A stretch of DNA of 64,000 nucleotides, taken from NCBI RefSeq assembly GCF_947494025.1, contig NZ_CANLTQ010000003.1:62001-126000 (forward strand), written 5' to 3'. The notes beneath the pieces are model-generated. The model was given only the letters and a program-made list of their open reading frames with translations, was not told where the DNA came from and did not search any database. Below, piece after piece: positions 30,757 through 42,666 of this stretch. The stretch comes from an uncultured Jannaschia sp. (GTDB lineage: Bacteria; Pseudomonadota; Alphaproteobacteria; Rhodobacterales; Rhodobacteraceae). Position 1 is the stretch's first letter. The number at the start of each line of letters is the position of its first letter. Position numbers and translations under genes: made by a program.

Positions 30757-32066
30757 GCGATTTCGAGATCGGGCTCTGGAGCTTCCCCGCGCTGATGCTC
30801 CTGATCTTCCTGCGGATGCCCATCGGACTCGCCATGTTCGTCGCGGGCGTGGGGGGCCTGTGGCTCGTGACCGGCAGCAACAACATGGCGTTCAGCCGGC
30901 TCAAGAACGAGACCTATTCGACCTTCTCCTCCTACTCGCTCTCCATCGTGCCGATGTTCCTGCTGATGGGGCATTTCGCGACGTTGGGCGGCATGAGCCA
31001 GGCGCTGTTCCGCGCGGCCGAGGGGTTCCTCGGTCACCGGCGCGGCGGGATGGCGATGGCGGCCGTGGGCGCCTGCGCGGGGTTCGGGGCGATCTGCGGC
31101 TCCTCGCTCGCCACGGCGGCGACGATGGGGCGCGTGGCCCTGCCCGAGCTGCGCCGCTACGGCTACGACGGCGGCTTCTCGACGGCGACGCTGGCGGCGG
31201 GGGGCACGCTCGGCATCCTGATCCCGCCCTCGGTCGTGCTGGTCATCTACGCGATCCTCGCGGAGCAGAACATCGCCAAGCTGTTCCTCGCGGCCTTCGT
31301 GCCGGGCGTGCTCGCTGCCCTCGGCTATGCCGTGGCGATCGCGATCTTCGTGCGGCTCCACCCCGGTGCCGCCGGCACGCGGCCGCCGATCCCGATGCGG
31401 ACGCGGTTCCGCCACCTCGCGGCGGTCTGGCCGGTGCTTCTGGTCTTCGTGGCGGTCGTGGGCGGCATCTATGGCGGCATCTTCACGCCGACCGAAGGCG
31501 CCGCGGTCGGGGCGTTCGGCACCGGGCTCGTGGCGCTCGCCAATGGCGGGCTGACGGGGCGGACGCTGGTGGAAAGCTTCCTGGCCACGGCCAAGGCTTC
31601 GGCGATGATCTTCTTCATCGTGCTGGGCGCCGCGATCTACAACGGGTTCCTGGCCCGTACGCAGGTGCCGCAGGAGCTTTCCGCCTGGGTGGTGGGGCAG
31701 GGCTTCGCGCCGCTCACCGTGCTCCTCGTCGTGCTGCTCTTCTATCTCGTCTTCGCCTGCCTGATGGATTCCCTGTCGATGATCCTGCTGACGATCCCGA
31801 TCTTCTTCCCGGTGATTTCGGCGCTCGACTTCGGGATGACGCCGGAACAGGTCGCGATCTGGTTCGGCATCCTCGTCCTCGTCGTGGTAGAGGTCGGGCT
31901 GATCACACCGCCCGTCGGCATGAACCTGTTCGTGATCAACGCAATGTCGCGGGATACCCCGATCCTCGCGACCTATCGCGCGGTCCTTTACTTCGTCGCG
32001 TCGGACGTCGTGCGGATCGCCGCGCTCGTGGCGTTTCCGGCGATCACGCTGTTCCTGATCGACTGA
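30753..32066 (+). CDS. TRAP transporter large permease (DctM family)
   Basis: A 437-residue membrane protein with about 12 helices, the sodium-coupled carrier subunit. Family marks include LRMPIGLAMFVAG at the start, GAICGSSLATAATMGRVALPE, GGTLGILIPPSVVLVIYAI and LITPPVGMNLFVIN near the end. GTG start at 30753 overlaps the small-permease stop by 4 bases. It converges with gyrB; the 132-base gap holds only a weak inverted repeat. Confidence 0.94.
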   Translation: MSDFEIGLWSFPALMLLIFLRMPIGLAMFVAGVGGLWLVTGSNNMAFSRLKNETYSTFSSYSLSIVPMFLLMGHFATLGGMSQALFRAAEGFLGHRRGGMAMAAVGACAGFGAICGSSLATAATMGRVALPELRRYGYDGGFSTATLAAGGTLGILIPPSVVLVIYAILAEQNIAKLFLAAFVPGVLAALGYAVAIAIFVRLHPGAAGTRPPIPMRTRFRHLAAVWPVLLVFVAVVGGIYGGIFTPTEGAAVGAFGTGLVALANGGLTGRTLVESFLATAKASAMIFFIVLGAAIYNGFLARTQVPQELSAWVVGQGFAPLTVLLVVLLFYLVFACLMDSLSMILLTIPIFFPVISALDFGMTPEQVAIWFGILVLVVVEVGLITPPVGMNLFVINAMSRDTPILATYRAVLYFVASDVVRIAALVAFPAITLFLID

Positions 32067-32198
32067 CGCCGGAGATCGAGACGCCGGTTTCCCCACGCAT
32101 CATGGCGAGGGTAGCCCGGCCCTGAAGGGCGCTCGGGGGCCGCCCGGCGGGGAGAGCGCCTCGATCATGGCGATCCCGGCGGTCGTCCTCGGTGCGCC

Positions 32199-35114
<2,916 letters not shown>

Positions 35115-35118
<4 letters not shown>

Positions 35119-36215
35119 GGTCCTTCCTCCGTCCGGCTGTCGCCATCCACCTCGGTGATGCGGAGATGATGCGCCCGGTCGCCCATCCCTGCAAACAACT
35201 CCGGGCCGGTTCCCGTCAGGAAGGCCTGCGCGCCCAGCGTCAGGAGTGCGTCGTAGAGCGCGGCACGCCGGTCGGCATCGAGATGCGCGGCCACCTCGTC
35301 GAGGAGCAGGATCGGCACGCGGCCGCTTTCGGCGCGGAGGGCACGCGCATTCGCCAGCACAAGCGATATCAGGAGCGCCTTCTGCTCCCCCGTCGAACAG
35401 AGCCGCGCCTCCATCCCCTTCGCGCTATACACGGCCAGGAGATCGGCCCGGTGCGGGCCGACGAGGGTGCGCCCGGCCCCCATGTCGTGCGGTCGGGTGG
35501 CGGCAAGGGCGGCGGCGAGGTCGTCCTCGGTTTCCGCAGGCGCCGCGCCCGGATCGGTGAGGTCCAGGTCGGCGGCGGGGAAGGGCCCATCCGTGACCTG
35601 CGCCGCGCGGAGACGCGCCAGCGCATCGCGGCGGCGCGCGTGGATCCCCGCGCCGTGGCGGGCCATCTGCACCTCCAGCGCCTCGTACCAATGCGCGTTT
35701 CGCACCCCGTCGCGCAGCAGGCGGTTGCGGTCTCGCATGGCCTTTTCGTAGACCAGCACCCCCTCGCCGTGCTCGGGCAGGAAACTCATCGTCATTCGGT
35801 CGAGAAACCGCCGTCGCCCCTCCGCACCCTCGAGCCAGAGCCGGTCCATAGAGGGGACGAGCCAGAGAATGCGGGCGAGCCGGGCGAGCGCCACCTGCGG
35901 CGCGGCCTTGCCGTCGATCCGGGTGGTGCGCGGCTGCCCCGGCTCGGCCCGCAGCTCGACCTCGCGACCGCCGAGCGTGGCGGCGACGCGCCAGCCGATA
36001 TGGTCCGGCCGCCGGATGATCTCCGCCGCCTCCGCCCGTCGCATCCCGCGGCCGGGCGAGAGCAGCGACACCGCCTCGAGAAGGTTGGTCTTGCCCGCGC
36101 CGTTCGGCCCGAAGATCGCCACCGGCCGTCCGTCGAAGGCGAGCCGCGTGCGGCGATGCGAGCGGAAATGCGACAGGGCGAGCGTCTCGACCGTGTCGGC
36201 AGCGGGTTCAGACAC
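35115..36215 (-). CDS. recF: DNA replication and repair protein RecF
   Basis: A 366-residue SMC-like ATPase that loads RecA at gaps. Walker A IFGPNGAGKTNLLEA near residues 34-48; FLDRMTMSF and the signature STGEQKALLISLVLA; Walker B PILLLDEVAAHLD. GTG start at 36215, inside the last codons of dnaN (8-base overlap), so dnaN and recF are coupled. The stop overlaps the VOC start. Confidence 0.95.
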
Positions 36216-37326
36216 GCATCGGCATGACGACGTAGACGGCGCTCTGGTCGTCGCCTTCCCGCATCAATGTCGGGTCGCCGGCATTGTTGAACAGGAACAC
36301 GGCCATCTCGTGATCGACCTGCGCGGCGATCTCCTGCAGGTACTTGGCGTTGAAGCCGATCTCGAGCTTCTCGTCGGCATAGGCCACGGCCAGCTCTTCC
36401 TCGGCGGCGCCGGAATCCGGCGCGTTCACCGAGAGCGTCAGCCGGTCCTCGTCAAGCACGAGCTTCACCGCGCGCGACCGCTCCGAGGAGACGGTCGCCA
36501 CCCGGTCGACGGCCTTCGCGAAGTCCTTCGCGTCGACCTTCATCTCGCGCGTGTTGCCCATCGGGATGACGCGCGCATAGTCCGGAAAGGTTCCGTCGAT
36601 GACCTTGGAGGTCAGCGTGATCTGGGGCGTAGCGAAGCGGATCTTGGTTTCGGAGACGGAGACCTCGATCTTCGTGTCATCGTCGGACAGGAGCTTGCGG
36701 ACCTGATCCACCGTCTTGCGCGGCACGATCACGCCGGGCATGTCCTCCGCGCCGTCGGGCAGGGCGGCGTCGACCCGCGCGAGCCGGTGCCCGTCCGTCG
36801 CCACGGCGCGCAGGCTCCGCCCACCCTCGGCTTCGGCCACGTGCATGTAGACGCCGTTCAGGTAGTAGCGCGTCTCCTCGGTGGAGATGGCAAAGCGCGT
36901 TTTGTCGAACAGGCGGCGCAGCAGCTTCGCCTCGCAGGAAAAGGTCACCGAGTAATCCGACGAGGCCATGACCGGGAAGTCGTCCTTCGACAGCGTCGCG
37001 AGCGAGAAGTGCGAGCGCCCGGCCGTTACCTCGAGCCGTCCCTGCGCGGCGTCCTCGCTGATCTGCACCAGCGCGCCGTCGGGCAACTTGCGGACGATCT
37101 CGTGGAACAGCACGGCGGAGACGGTGGTGGCGCCCGCGCGCTCCACCTGCGCGACGGTGCGGTCGATCACCTCGATGTCAAGGTCGGTGGCCTTGAAGCT
37201 CACCCCGTCGCCCTCCGCCTGCATCAGCACGTTGGCGAGGATCGGAATCGTGTTGCGGCGCTCCACCACGGCCTGCGCCTGGTTGACGGCGTCGAGAAGC
37301 GCGGCGCGCTCGATGGAGAACTTCAT
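36208..37326 (-). CDS. dnaN: DNA polymerase III beta sliding clamp
   Basis: A 372-residue clamp starting MKFSIERAALLDAVNQ and ending NAGDPTLMREGDDQSAVYVVMPMRV, the usual C-terminus of the beta clamp. Three clamp domains are implied by the length. The ATG at 37326 is preferred over an earlier in-frame ATG at 37380. It lies 324 bases downstream of dnaA, separated by a gap full of repeats, so it probably has its own promoter there. Confidence 0.97.
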   Translation of the reverse strand: MKFSIERAALLDAVNQAQAVVERRNTIPILANVLMQAEGDGVSFKATDLDIEVIDRTVAQVERAGATTVSAVLFHEIVRKLPDGALVQISEDAAQGRLEVTAGRSHFSLATLSKDDFPVMASSDYSVTFSCEAKLLRRLFDKTRFAISTEETRYYLNGVYMHVAEAEGGRSLRAVATDGHRLARVDAALPDGAEDMPGVIVPRKTVDQVRKLLSDDDTKIEVSVSETKIRFATPQITLTSKVIDGTFPDYARVIPMGNTREMKVDAKDFAKAVDRVATVSSERSRAVKLVLDEDRLTLSVNAPDSGAAEEELAVAYADEKLEIGFNAKYLQEIAAQVDHEMAVFLFNNAGDPTLMREGDDQSAVYVVMPMRV

Positions 37327-37650
37327 GTCAAACCTCGCCTGATCGGACGCGCAGAATAACGGGCAGTTGGCCGGGTGCAACGTCTTGTTGCGGTCGAGGA
37401 CGCGACAGCGCGTTCGCGGGGATTGCGTGGGCGGCTTGCTTGGGCCGGACGGGCTACGGGGCCGGGACGAGGATCAAGGGTCCGCCTGTCGCTGCCTGAA
37501 CAAAGGCAACGGGGCGGCCTCGGCTCGGGACCGCCGCCCGTTCGCGCCGGGCTACGGCCGGACCGGCGCTCCCTTCGGGCCGGGGCTATCGCCCGTTCGC
37601 GCCTCGATCGGTCCACCGGACCGATCGCCGGGCTACGCCCGGACCGGCGC
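37327..37650. other. dnaA-dnaN intergenic region, no gene, repeat-rich
   Basis: A 324-base gap between two essential genes. No ORF with family features. The dnaA-proximal third contains two direct repeats and a perfect hairpin, listed separately. I did not find DnaA boxes (TTATNCACA) in it. Confidence 0.7.
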
Positions 37651-37652
37651 TC
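37535..37652. repeat. Interleaved direct repeats next to the dnaA stop
   Basis: Unit A (CGCCCGTTCGCGCC) occurs at 37535-37548 and 37590-37603. Unit B, 26 bases with one mismatch, occurs at 37546-37571 and 37627-37652; its core is GGGCTACG and GGACCGGCGCTC. Copy 2 of unit B runs into the dnaA stop codon. Together they make an A-B, A-hairpin-B pattern, as if one block were duplicated. Confidence 0.75.
37605..37627. repeat. Perfect 10-base stem hairpin downstream of dnaA
   Basis: CGATCGGTCC, loop ACC, GGACCGATCG. It lies 24 bases past the dnaA stop, between the second A and second B repeat. No T-run follows, so it is not a classic intrinsic terminator but could stabilise the mRNA end. Confidence 0.7.
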
Positions 37653-38997
37653 ACCCCTCCAGTTTCCTTTGCAGGAGCTGGGCGTCCTCGGCGACCTGAG
37701 GGTCGTCGGCGATCAGCTCCTCGATCTTGCGCACGGCGTAGAGGACCGTGGTGTGGTCGCGCCCGCCGAACTTGCGCCCGATCTCGGGATAGCTGCGCGG
37801 CGTCAGCTTCTTGGCGAGCCACATCGCCATCTGTCGTGGCCGGGCGACGTTTCGTGCCCGCCGCGCGGAGGTCATGTCGGACATCCGCAGCGCGTAATGC
37901 TCGCAGGTGATCTTCATGATCTGCTCGATCGTCAGCTTCTTCTCGGACTGCTTCAGGAGGTCGAGCAGGCAGTCCTGCGCCTCTTCGAGCGTGATCCGGT
38001 GGTCGACGAGCTCCGCGAATGCGAAGAGCCGCATCACCGCACCTTCGAGCACGCGGATCGAGGCGTTGATCCGGGTCGCGAGGAATTCGATCACCCCGTC
38101 CTCGAGCTCGAAGGACGGGTGCTGCGCCGCGTAGGTGTCGACCCGGTGCTGCAGCACGCCCAGACGCAGCTCGTAATCGGCCGGATGGAGGTCCACCACC
38201 AGCCCCGATTGCAGCCGCGAGGTGATCCGCTCCTCGAGGTCGGAGATCTCGGCGGGGCTGCGGTCGGCGGAGATCACCACCTGCTTTCCCTGATCCACGA
38301 GCGCGTTGAACGTGTGGAAGAACTCCTCCTGCGTGCTGTCCTTGCCCGCGATGAACTGGACGTCGTCCACCAGAAGCACGTCCACCGTGCGGAACAGGTG
38401 CTTGAAGTCCATCGTCGCCTTTTCGCGCAGCGCCTGCACGAAGCGGTACATGAACTGCTCGGCCGACAGGTACATCACCTTCCGTTCGGGGCTGGCCACC
38501 TGAAGCTCCCAGGCGATGGCCTGCATCAGGTGCGTCTTGCCGAGGCCGACGCGGCCGTGGAGGAACAGCGGGTTGAAGCTGACGGAACCGCCGGCGGCGA
38601 CGCGGCGGGCGGCGGCATGGGCGAGCTCGTTGGACTTGCCGACGATGAAGCTGTCGAAGGTGAAGCGGCGGTCGAGGCTGTTCAGCGTCCGCGCGCGGGT
38701 ACGGGGCGTGGATTCGTCGGGCGTGGTCGGCCGGGACGTGGCCGCGACCCGCCGCCCGGTCGCACCGCAGACGAGCCGCGCGACCTCGGTGCCGTCGCCC
38801 GAGACGTTGCGCAGGATCACGTCCTCGAAGTTCTGCATTACCCACTTCCCGATGAAATCGGTCGGGGAGGCCAGCGTCAGCGTCCCCTCGTCGAGCGATG
38901 CGAAGGACAGCGGCTCGATCCACGTCGTGTAGTTATGCGCCCCGATATCCTTGCGGATCGCGCCCTTCGCCCGGTCCCACGCGTCGTTCGTCATCAT
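37651..38997 (-). CDS. dnaA: Chromosomal replication initiator DnaA
   Basis: About 448 residues. Domain I is at the N-terminus (AHNYTTWIEPLSF); the AAA+ domain has Walker A GRVGLGKTHL and Walker B VLLVDDVQFIAGK; domain IV has the signature GGRDHTTVLYAVRKIEEL. The start is ambiguous: ATG codons at 38997 and 38994 give MMTNDAWDRAKG, as in relatives; ATGs at 39033 and 39030 would overlap the stop of the rhodanese gene (TGATG). I chose 38997. It marks the origin-proximal part of the chromosome. Confidence 0.96.
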   Translation of the reverse strand: MMTNDAWDRAKGAIRKDIGAHNYTTWIEPLSFASLDEGTLTLASPTDFIGKWVMQNFEDVILRNVSGDGTEVARLVCGATGRRVAATSRPTTPDESTPRTRARTLNSLDRRFTFDSFIVGKSNELAHAAARRVAAGGSVSFNPLFLHGRVGLGKTHLMQAIAWELQVASPERKVMYLSAEQFMYRFVQALREKATMDFKHLFRTVDVLLVDDVQFIAGKDSTQEEFFHTFNALVDQGKQVVISADRSPAEISDLEERITSRLQSGLVVDLHPADYELRLGVLQHRVDTYAAQHPSFELEDGVIEFLATRINASIRVLEGAVMRLFAFAELVDHRITLEEAQDCLLDLLKQSEKKLTIEQIMKITCEHYALRMSDMTSARRARNVARPRQMAMWLAKKLTPRSYPEIGRKFGGRDHTTVLYAVRKIEELIADDPQVAEDAQLLQRKLEG

Positions 38998-39032
38998 TTC
39001 GGCCCCCGCATTGTCCCCAAGTCTCGTCATCA

Positions 39033-39479
39033 TCAGCTCTGGCGCCAGTCCAGGCCGCGGGCCTTCCATCCGTTCAGGCCCCCCCGATGCGCGTCTTCAT
39101 CCAGGTCTCCCTCGAATCCCTCTGCCACGTTGAGGCATTCCCCGCGCCGCCCCTCGGTCGCCAGGACCTCCGCGACGGCCCGCGCGGCCTGCATCGAGCG
39201 CATGCCCGAACGGCAGATGAAGAGATATCGGGATGCGCTGCGCCCGACCTCGTCCAGAAGCCCCGGCGCGAAATCCGGATCGCGGGCCATGTCGGGCCAG
39301 TGTTGCCATTCGCGACACACGACCTCGCGGCCGAGGGCGGACAGATCTGGAAGCCCCACGAAGCTCCATTCGGCCTTCGTTCGAACGTCGACCAGAACGG
39401 CTTCGGCGTCATTCGACAATATTTCCCACGCATCCCGAGGCCCAACCTCGGAGACACGCGGACCCGTGTCCGTGCTCAT
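39033..39479 (-). CDS. Rhodanese-like domain protein
   Basis: A 148-residue single rhodanese domain. VLVDVRTKAEWSFVG gives the CH2A region, and the active-site loop is FICRSGMRSMQAA, with the catalytic cysteine in CRSGMRS, which suits sulfur transfer. Cytoplasmic. It lies between rpsT and dnaA on the same strand and ends only 36 bases before the chosen dnaA start, with no terminator between, so dnaA is probably co-transcribed with it. Confidence 0.88.
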   Translation of the reverse strand: MSTDTGPRVSEVGPRDAWEILSNDAEAVLVDVRTKAEWSFVGLPDLSALGREVVCREWQHWPDMARDPDFAPGLLDEVGRSASRYLFICRSGMRSMQAARAVAEVLATEGRRGECLNVAEGFEGDLDEDAHRGGLNGWKARGLDWRQS

Positions 39480-39542
39480 CGATATCCCCATCATCGCGAT
39501 CTGACTCGCTGTCCTTGGAATATCTCCCGGTCGTTCGAAGCT

Positions 39543-39563
39543 TCAACAACACTTCGTTGTTGA
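39543..39563. repeat. Perfect inverted repeat upstream of the rhodanese-dnaA unit
   Basis: TCAACAAC, 5 bases, GTTGTTGA: an AT-rich 8-base dyad about 64 bases upstream of the rhodanese start, in the only AT-rich stretch near dnaA. It could be an operator controlling dnaA or a leader hairpin. Confidence 0.55.
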
Positions 39564-39620
39564 CTCAACCGAAGGGTGCCAAAAATCCCTTACGTTCGTC
39601 GTATAGTCTTGGTCCAACGA

Positions 39621-39650
39621 ATAAAAAAAGCCCGCCGATCGGCGGGCTCT
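39621..39650 (-). terminator. Intrinsic terminator of rpsT
   Basis: A perfect 20-base palindrome AGCCCGCCGATCGGCGGGCT (39629-39648), followed on the minus strand by a run of T residues. It lies 45 bases after the rpsT stop, so the rhodanese-dnaA unit downstream needs its own promoter. Confidence 0.92.
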
Positions 39651-39693
39651 CGAATCTCTTGACCTGTGGCCGGACGCTGCGCCCGGCCGGGAA

Positions 39694-39960
39694 TCATTCG
39701 CCCAGCGACTTCACACGGTTCGACAGACGAGACATCTTCCGGGCAGCCGTATTCCGGTGGAACACACCCTTCGAGACGCCGCGCATCAGCTCGGGCTGGG
39801 CGGTGCGGAGCGCGTCGGCGGCGGCGGTCTGGTCGCCGGAGGCGATCGCCTCCTCGACCTTCCGGAGATAGGTACGGATGCGCGAGCGGCGGGCTTTGTT
39901 GACGGCGAAACGGCGCTCGTTCTGACGGGCGCGCTTTTTGGCTTGCGGCGAATTGGCCAT
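39694..39960 (-). CDS. rpsT: 30S ribosomal protein S20
   Basis: An 88-residue S20 starting [17 protein letters not shown] and ending NRVKSLGE, a helical bundle that binds 16S rRNA early in 30S assembly. It has its own terminator and a leader hairpin that covers the ribosome binding site. Location next to dnaA is typical of alphaproteobacteria. Confidence 0.97.
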   Translation of the reverse strand: MANSPQAKKRARQNERRFAVNKARRSRIRTYLRKVEEAIASGDQTAAADALRTAQPELMRGVSKGVFHRNTAARKMSRLSNRVKSLGE

Positions 39961-39969
39961 GTCGGGTCT

Positions 39970-40007
39970 GGTCCTTGCGTTTTGTGTCTCTATCGCGCGC
40001 AAGGACC
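39970..40007 (-). promoter_or_regulatory. Leader hairpin masking the rpsT ribosome binding site
   Basis: On the minus strand GGTCCTTGCG pairs perfectly with CGCAAGGACC across an 18-base loop. The 3' arm contains AAGGA, the only good Shine-Dalgarno sequence before rpsT, about 11 bases from the ATG. The fold would block translation. A weak promoter (TTGACG, 17, TAAGGG at 40071-40099) would place it in the leader RNA. Confidence 0.6.
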
Positions 40008-40125
40008 TGCCGCGCCTCGAGGCGTCGGGCCAATTCCGGCCAGAGCGGGCCTCACACGCATGATGGGCGGCCCTTAGCCGCAGGCGCGCGGCGCGTCAAC
40101 CGTTCCGGCCGCTGGCGACGGGGCG

Positions 40126-40902
40126 CTACTTGTCGCGGAACTGAGGCTCACGCTTCTCGACGAAGGCGGCCATGCCCTCGGCCCGGTCCTCGGTCGCGAA
40201 AAGGGCGTGGAACAGGCGCTTCTCGTGGAGCAGCCCCTCGCTCAGGCCCATCTCCTGGCTCTGGTTCACTGCCTCCTTGATCGCGGCAACGGTGACCATC
40301 GACTTTTCGGCGATCTTCCCGGCCGCGGACAGCGCCTCGTCCATCAGCTTCTTGGCGGGCACGACGCGGCTGACGAGGCCCGCGCGCTCGGCCTCGCCGG
40401 CATCCATGAACCGCCCCGTCAGATGCATGTCCATCGACTTGGCCTTGCCCACGGCGCGGGTCAGCCGCTGCGTGCCGCCCATACCCGCGACGATCCCGAG
40501 ATTGACCTCGGGCTGGCCGAACTTGGCGGTGTCGGCGGCGATGATGAAGTCGCACATCATCGCCAGTTCGCAGCCCCCGCCGAGCGCGTAACCCGCGACG
40601 GCCGCGATGATGGGCTTGCGCGTCGCGCGGATTGCGTTCGCTTCGGCTCCGTACATGTCGCCCATGAAGACATCGACAAAGCTTTTCTCGGCCATTTCGT
40701 TGATGTCGGCGCCGGCGGCGAAGGCCTTCTCCGATCCGGTCAGCAGGATGCAGCGCACCTTCTCGTTGGCCTGCGCCGCGCCGAGCGCACGCGCGAGTTC
40801 GTCCAGAAGCTTGGTGCTCAGCGCGTTCATCGCCTCGGGACGGTCGAGTCGGATCACGGCGATATGGTTCGCCACGTCGACCTTCAGAGTTTCGTAAGCC
40901 AT
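40126..40902 (-). CDS. Enoyl-CoA hydratase
   Basis: A 258-residue crotonase-family enzyme adding water to trans-2-enoyl-CoA in fatty-acid beta-oxidation. Oxyanion-hole motifs are EKAFAAGADINEMA and AGYALGGGCELAMMCD; catalytic glutamates are likely in GGCELA and GQPEVNLGIVAGMGG. The ATG at 40902 gives MAYETLKVDVANHIAVI. It lies 67 bases after mutM on the same strand, a neighbour pair conserved in Rhodobacterales. Confidence 0.92.
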   Translation of the reverse strand: MAYETLKVDVANHIAVIRLDRPEAMNALSTKLLDELARALGAAQANEKVRCILLTGSEKAFAAGADINEMAEKSFVDVFMGDMYGAEANAIRATRKPIIAAVAGYALGGGCELAMMCDFIIAADTAKFGQPEVNLGIVAGMGGTQRLTRAVGKAKSMDMHLTGRFMDAGEAERAGLVSRVVPAKKLMDEALSAAGKIAEKSMVTVAAIKEAVNQSQEMGLSEGLLHEKRLFHALFATEDRAEGMAAFVEKREPQFRDK

Positions 40903-40969
40903 CCTGCGCTCCCCCGGGGCGACTGCTTCGAAGCTGCAACGCCTGCATGGATCGCGCCGCGGGTTCAAG

Positions 40970-41833
40970 TCACCTTTGGCAGCGCGCGCAGTGGAAGGTG
41001 GAGCGGCCGGATTGCACGATCCGCCGTACGGTGCCGCCGCAATCGGGGGTGGGGCAGACATGGCCCTCGCGGTCGTAGACGCGGAAGCCGTGCTGGAAAT
41101 AGCCCAATGTCCCGTCCGCCTGCCGGTGGTCGCGCAGGCTCGACCCGCCCGCCGCGATGGCCTCGCCCAGCACCTCGCGGATCACGGGGACGAGGTCCGC
41201 CACCCGACGCGCGGCGATGCGCCCGGCCCGCCGGGTCGGCGCGATGCCCGCGCGGTGCAGCGCCTCGCAGACATAGATGTTGCCGAGGCCCGCCACGGTC
41301 CGCTGGTCGAGAAGCGCCGCCTTGACCGGCGTGGTGCGTCCCCGGAAGGCCGCGATCAGGTGGTCGGCATGGAACGCGTTGCCCAGCGGCTCCGGTCCCA
41401 GCTTCGCCATCAGCCAATGGTTCTCGAGGTCTTCGGTGGGCCAGAGATCCATCGCGCCGAAGCGGCGCGCGTCGTTGAAGGTCACGCGATGCGACGCGGT
41501 GTGCAGAACCACGTGGTCGTGCTGCGGCAGCCATCCGGCATCGCGGTGGAACGCGCCGGGCCGCGTTGCCGCGCCCGCAAGGTCGTCGACCACCATCCGC
41601 CCCGACATGCCCAGATGCACGATCAGCGTTTCGCCGGTGTCGAGATGGGCGAGGAGGTATTTCGACCGTCGGCCGAGCGCGCGGATCGTCGCACCCGAAA
41701 GGCGCTCGGCCATGCCATCGGGGAACGGCCAGCGCAGATCCGGGCGCCGCACGTCCACGTAAACGAGCCGCGCGCCCTCGAGCGCGGGGGCAAGGCCCCG
41801 GCGGACGGTTTCGACTTCGGGAAGCTCGGGCAT
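40970..41833 (-). CDS. mutM: Formamidopyrimidine-DNA glycosylase
   Basis: A 287-residue bifunctional glycosylase/AP lyase that removes 8-oxoguanine. The catalytic N-terminal [13 protein letters not shown] with P2 and E3 is intact, K58 lies in [10 protein letters not shown], and the C-terminal zinc finger has four cysteines (CPTPDCGG and FHCARCQR). Divergent to ubiE, 68 bases apart. Confidence 0.97.
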   Translation of the reverse strand: MPELPEVETVRRGLAPALEGARLVYVDVRRPDLRWPFPDGMAERLSGATIRALGRRSKYLLAHLDTGETLIVHLGMSGRMVVDDLAGAATRPGAFHRDAGWLPQHDHVVLHTASHRVTFNDARRFGAMDLWPTEDLENHWLMAKLGPEPLGNAFHADHLIAAFRGRTTPVKAALLDQRTVAGLGNIYVCEALHRAGIAPTRRAGRIAARRVADLVPVIREVLGEAIAAGGSSLRDHRQADGTLGYFQHGFRVYDREGHVCPTPDCGGTVRRIVQSGRSTFHCARCQR

Positions 41834-41844
41834 CGGGGCCTTCG

Positions 41845-41872
41845 TTGCAGGCGGGCGGTCGCGCCCTATAAG
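41845..41872 (+). promoter_or_regulatory. Sigma-70-type promoter of ubiE-ubiB
   Basis: TTGCAG (41845-41850), 16 bases, TATAAG (41867-41872). The leader to the ubiE ATG would be about 23 bases. Confidence 0.6.
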
Positions 41873-41901
41873 TCACCCCGACAGATGAGGACGGCCAGAC
41901 G

Positions 41902-42666
41902 ATGACGCAAGACACGCCCGACGGCACCGGACGCACGACGCATTTCGGAAACGAGACCGTGCCGGAGGACGAGAAGGCGAGCCGTGTCCACGGCGTCTTC
42001 ACCTCGGTCGCCTCGCGCTACGACGTGATGAACGACGCCATGTCGATGGGTGTTCACCGCTTGTGGAAGGACGCCATGCTCGACTGGCTCGCCCCCCGCG
42101 CGGGGCAGCGGCTCCTCGACGTGGCCGGCGGGACGGGCGACATCGCCTTCCGTTTCCTCGGCCGCGCGCCGGAGGCCACGGCCACGGTCTTCGACATGAC
42201 GGAGGGCATGCTCGTCTCGGGACGCGGCCGCGCGGAGGCCGCCAACCTCGGGGACCGGCTCGACTGGGTGGTGGGCGACGCGATGGCGCTGCCGTTTCCG
42301 GATGCGAGCTTCGACGTCTACACGATCAGCTTCGGCATCCGGAACGTCACCCGGATCGGCGACGCGCTGGCGGAGGCCCATCGCGTGCTGCGCCCGGGCG
42401 GGCGGCTCATGGTGCTCGAGTTCAGCCAGTTGCCGAACCCGCTCCTGCAACGGGCCTACGACCTTTATTCCTTCAACGTCATCCCCCGGATGGGGCAGGC
42501 CATCGCCGGGGACCGCCACAGCTACCAGTATCTTGTCGAGTCGATCCGCAAGTTCCCCGATCAGGACCGCTTCGCCGCGATGATCGTCGATGCGGGCTTC
42601 GGCAACGTGAAGTACCGCAACCTGTCCTTCGGGATCGCCGCGCTGCATTCGGGATGGAAGCTTTAG
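41902..42666 (+). CDS. ubiE: Ubiquinone/menaquinone biosynthesis C-methyltransferase UbiE
   Basis: A 254-residue SAM-dependent methyltransferase for the C-methylation step of ubiquinone. Motif [15 protein letters not shown], family segments [20 protein letters not shown] and [17 protein letters not shown], and [14 protein letters not shown]-like C-terminus. Followed directly by ubiB with no gap. Confidence 0.97.
   Translation: MTQDTPDGTGRTTHFGNETVPEDEKASRVHGVFTSVASRYDVMNDAMSMGVHRLWKDAMLDWLAPRAGQRLLDVAGGTGDIAFRFLGRAPEATATVFDMTEGMLVSGRGRAEAANLGDRLDWVVGDAMALPFPDASFDVYTISFGIRNVTRIGDALAEAHRVLRPGGRLMVLEFSQLPNPLLQRAYDLYSFNVIPRMGQAIAGDRHSYQYLVESIRKFPDQDRFAAMIVDAGFGNVKYRNLSFGIAALHSGWKL

Noticed and set aside
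32067-32198. Terminator between the TRAP permease and gyrB
   Set aside because: An inverted repeat GGCGCTC/GAGCGCC (32128-32160) exists but has a 19-base loop and no T-run on either strand.
37327-39693. Replication origin with DnaA boxes near dnaA
   Set aside because: The gene order suggests oriC is not far, but I found no TTATNCACA-type cluster in the gaps beside dnaA, dnaN, gyrB or rpsT. GC-skew analysis would be needed.
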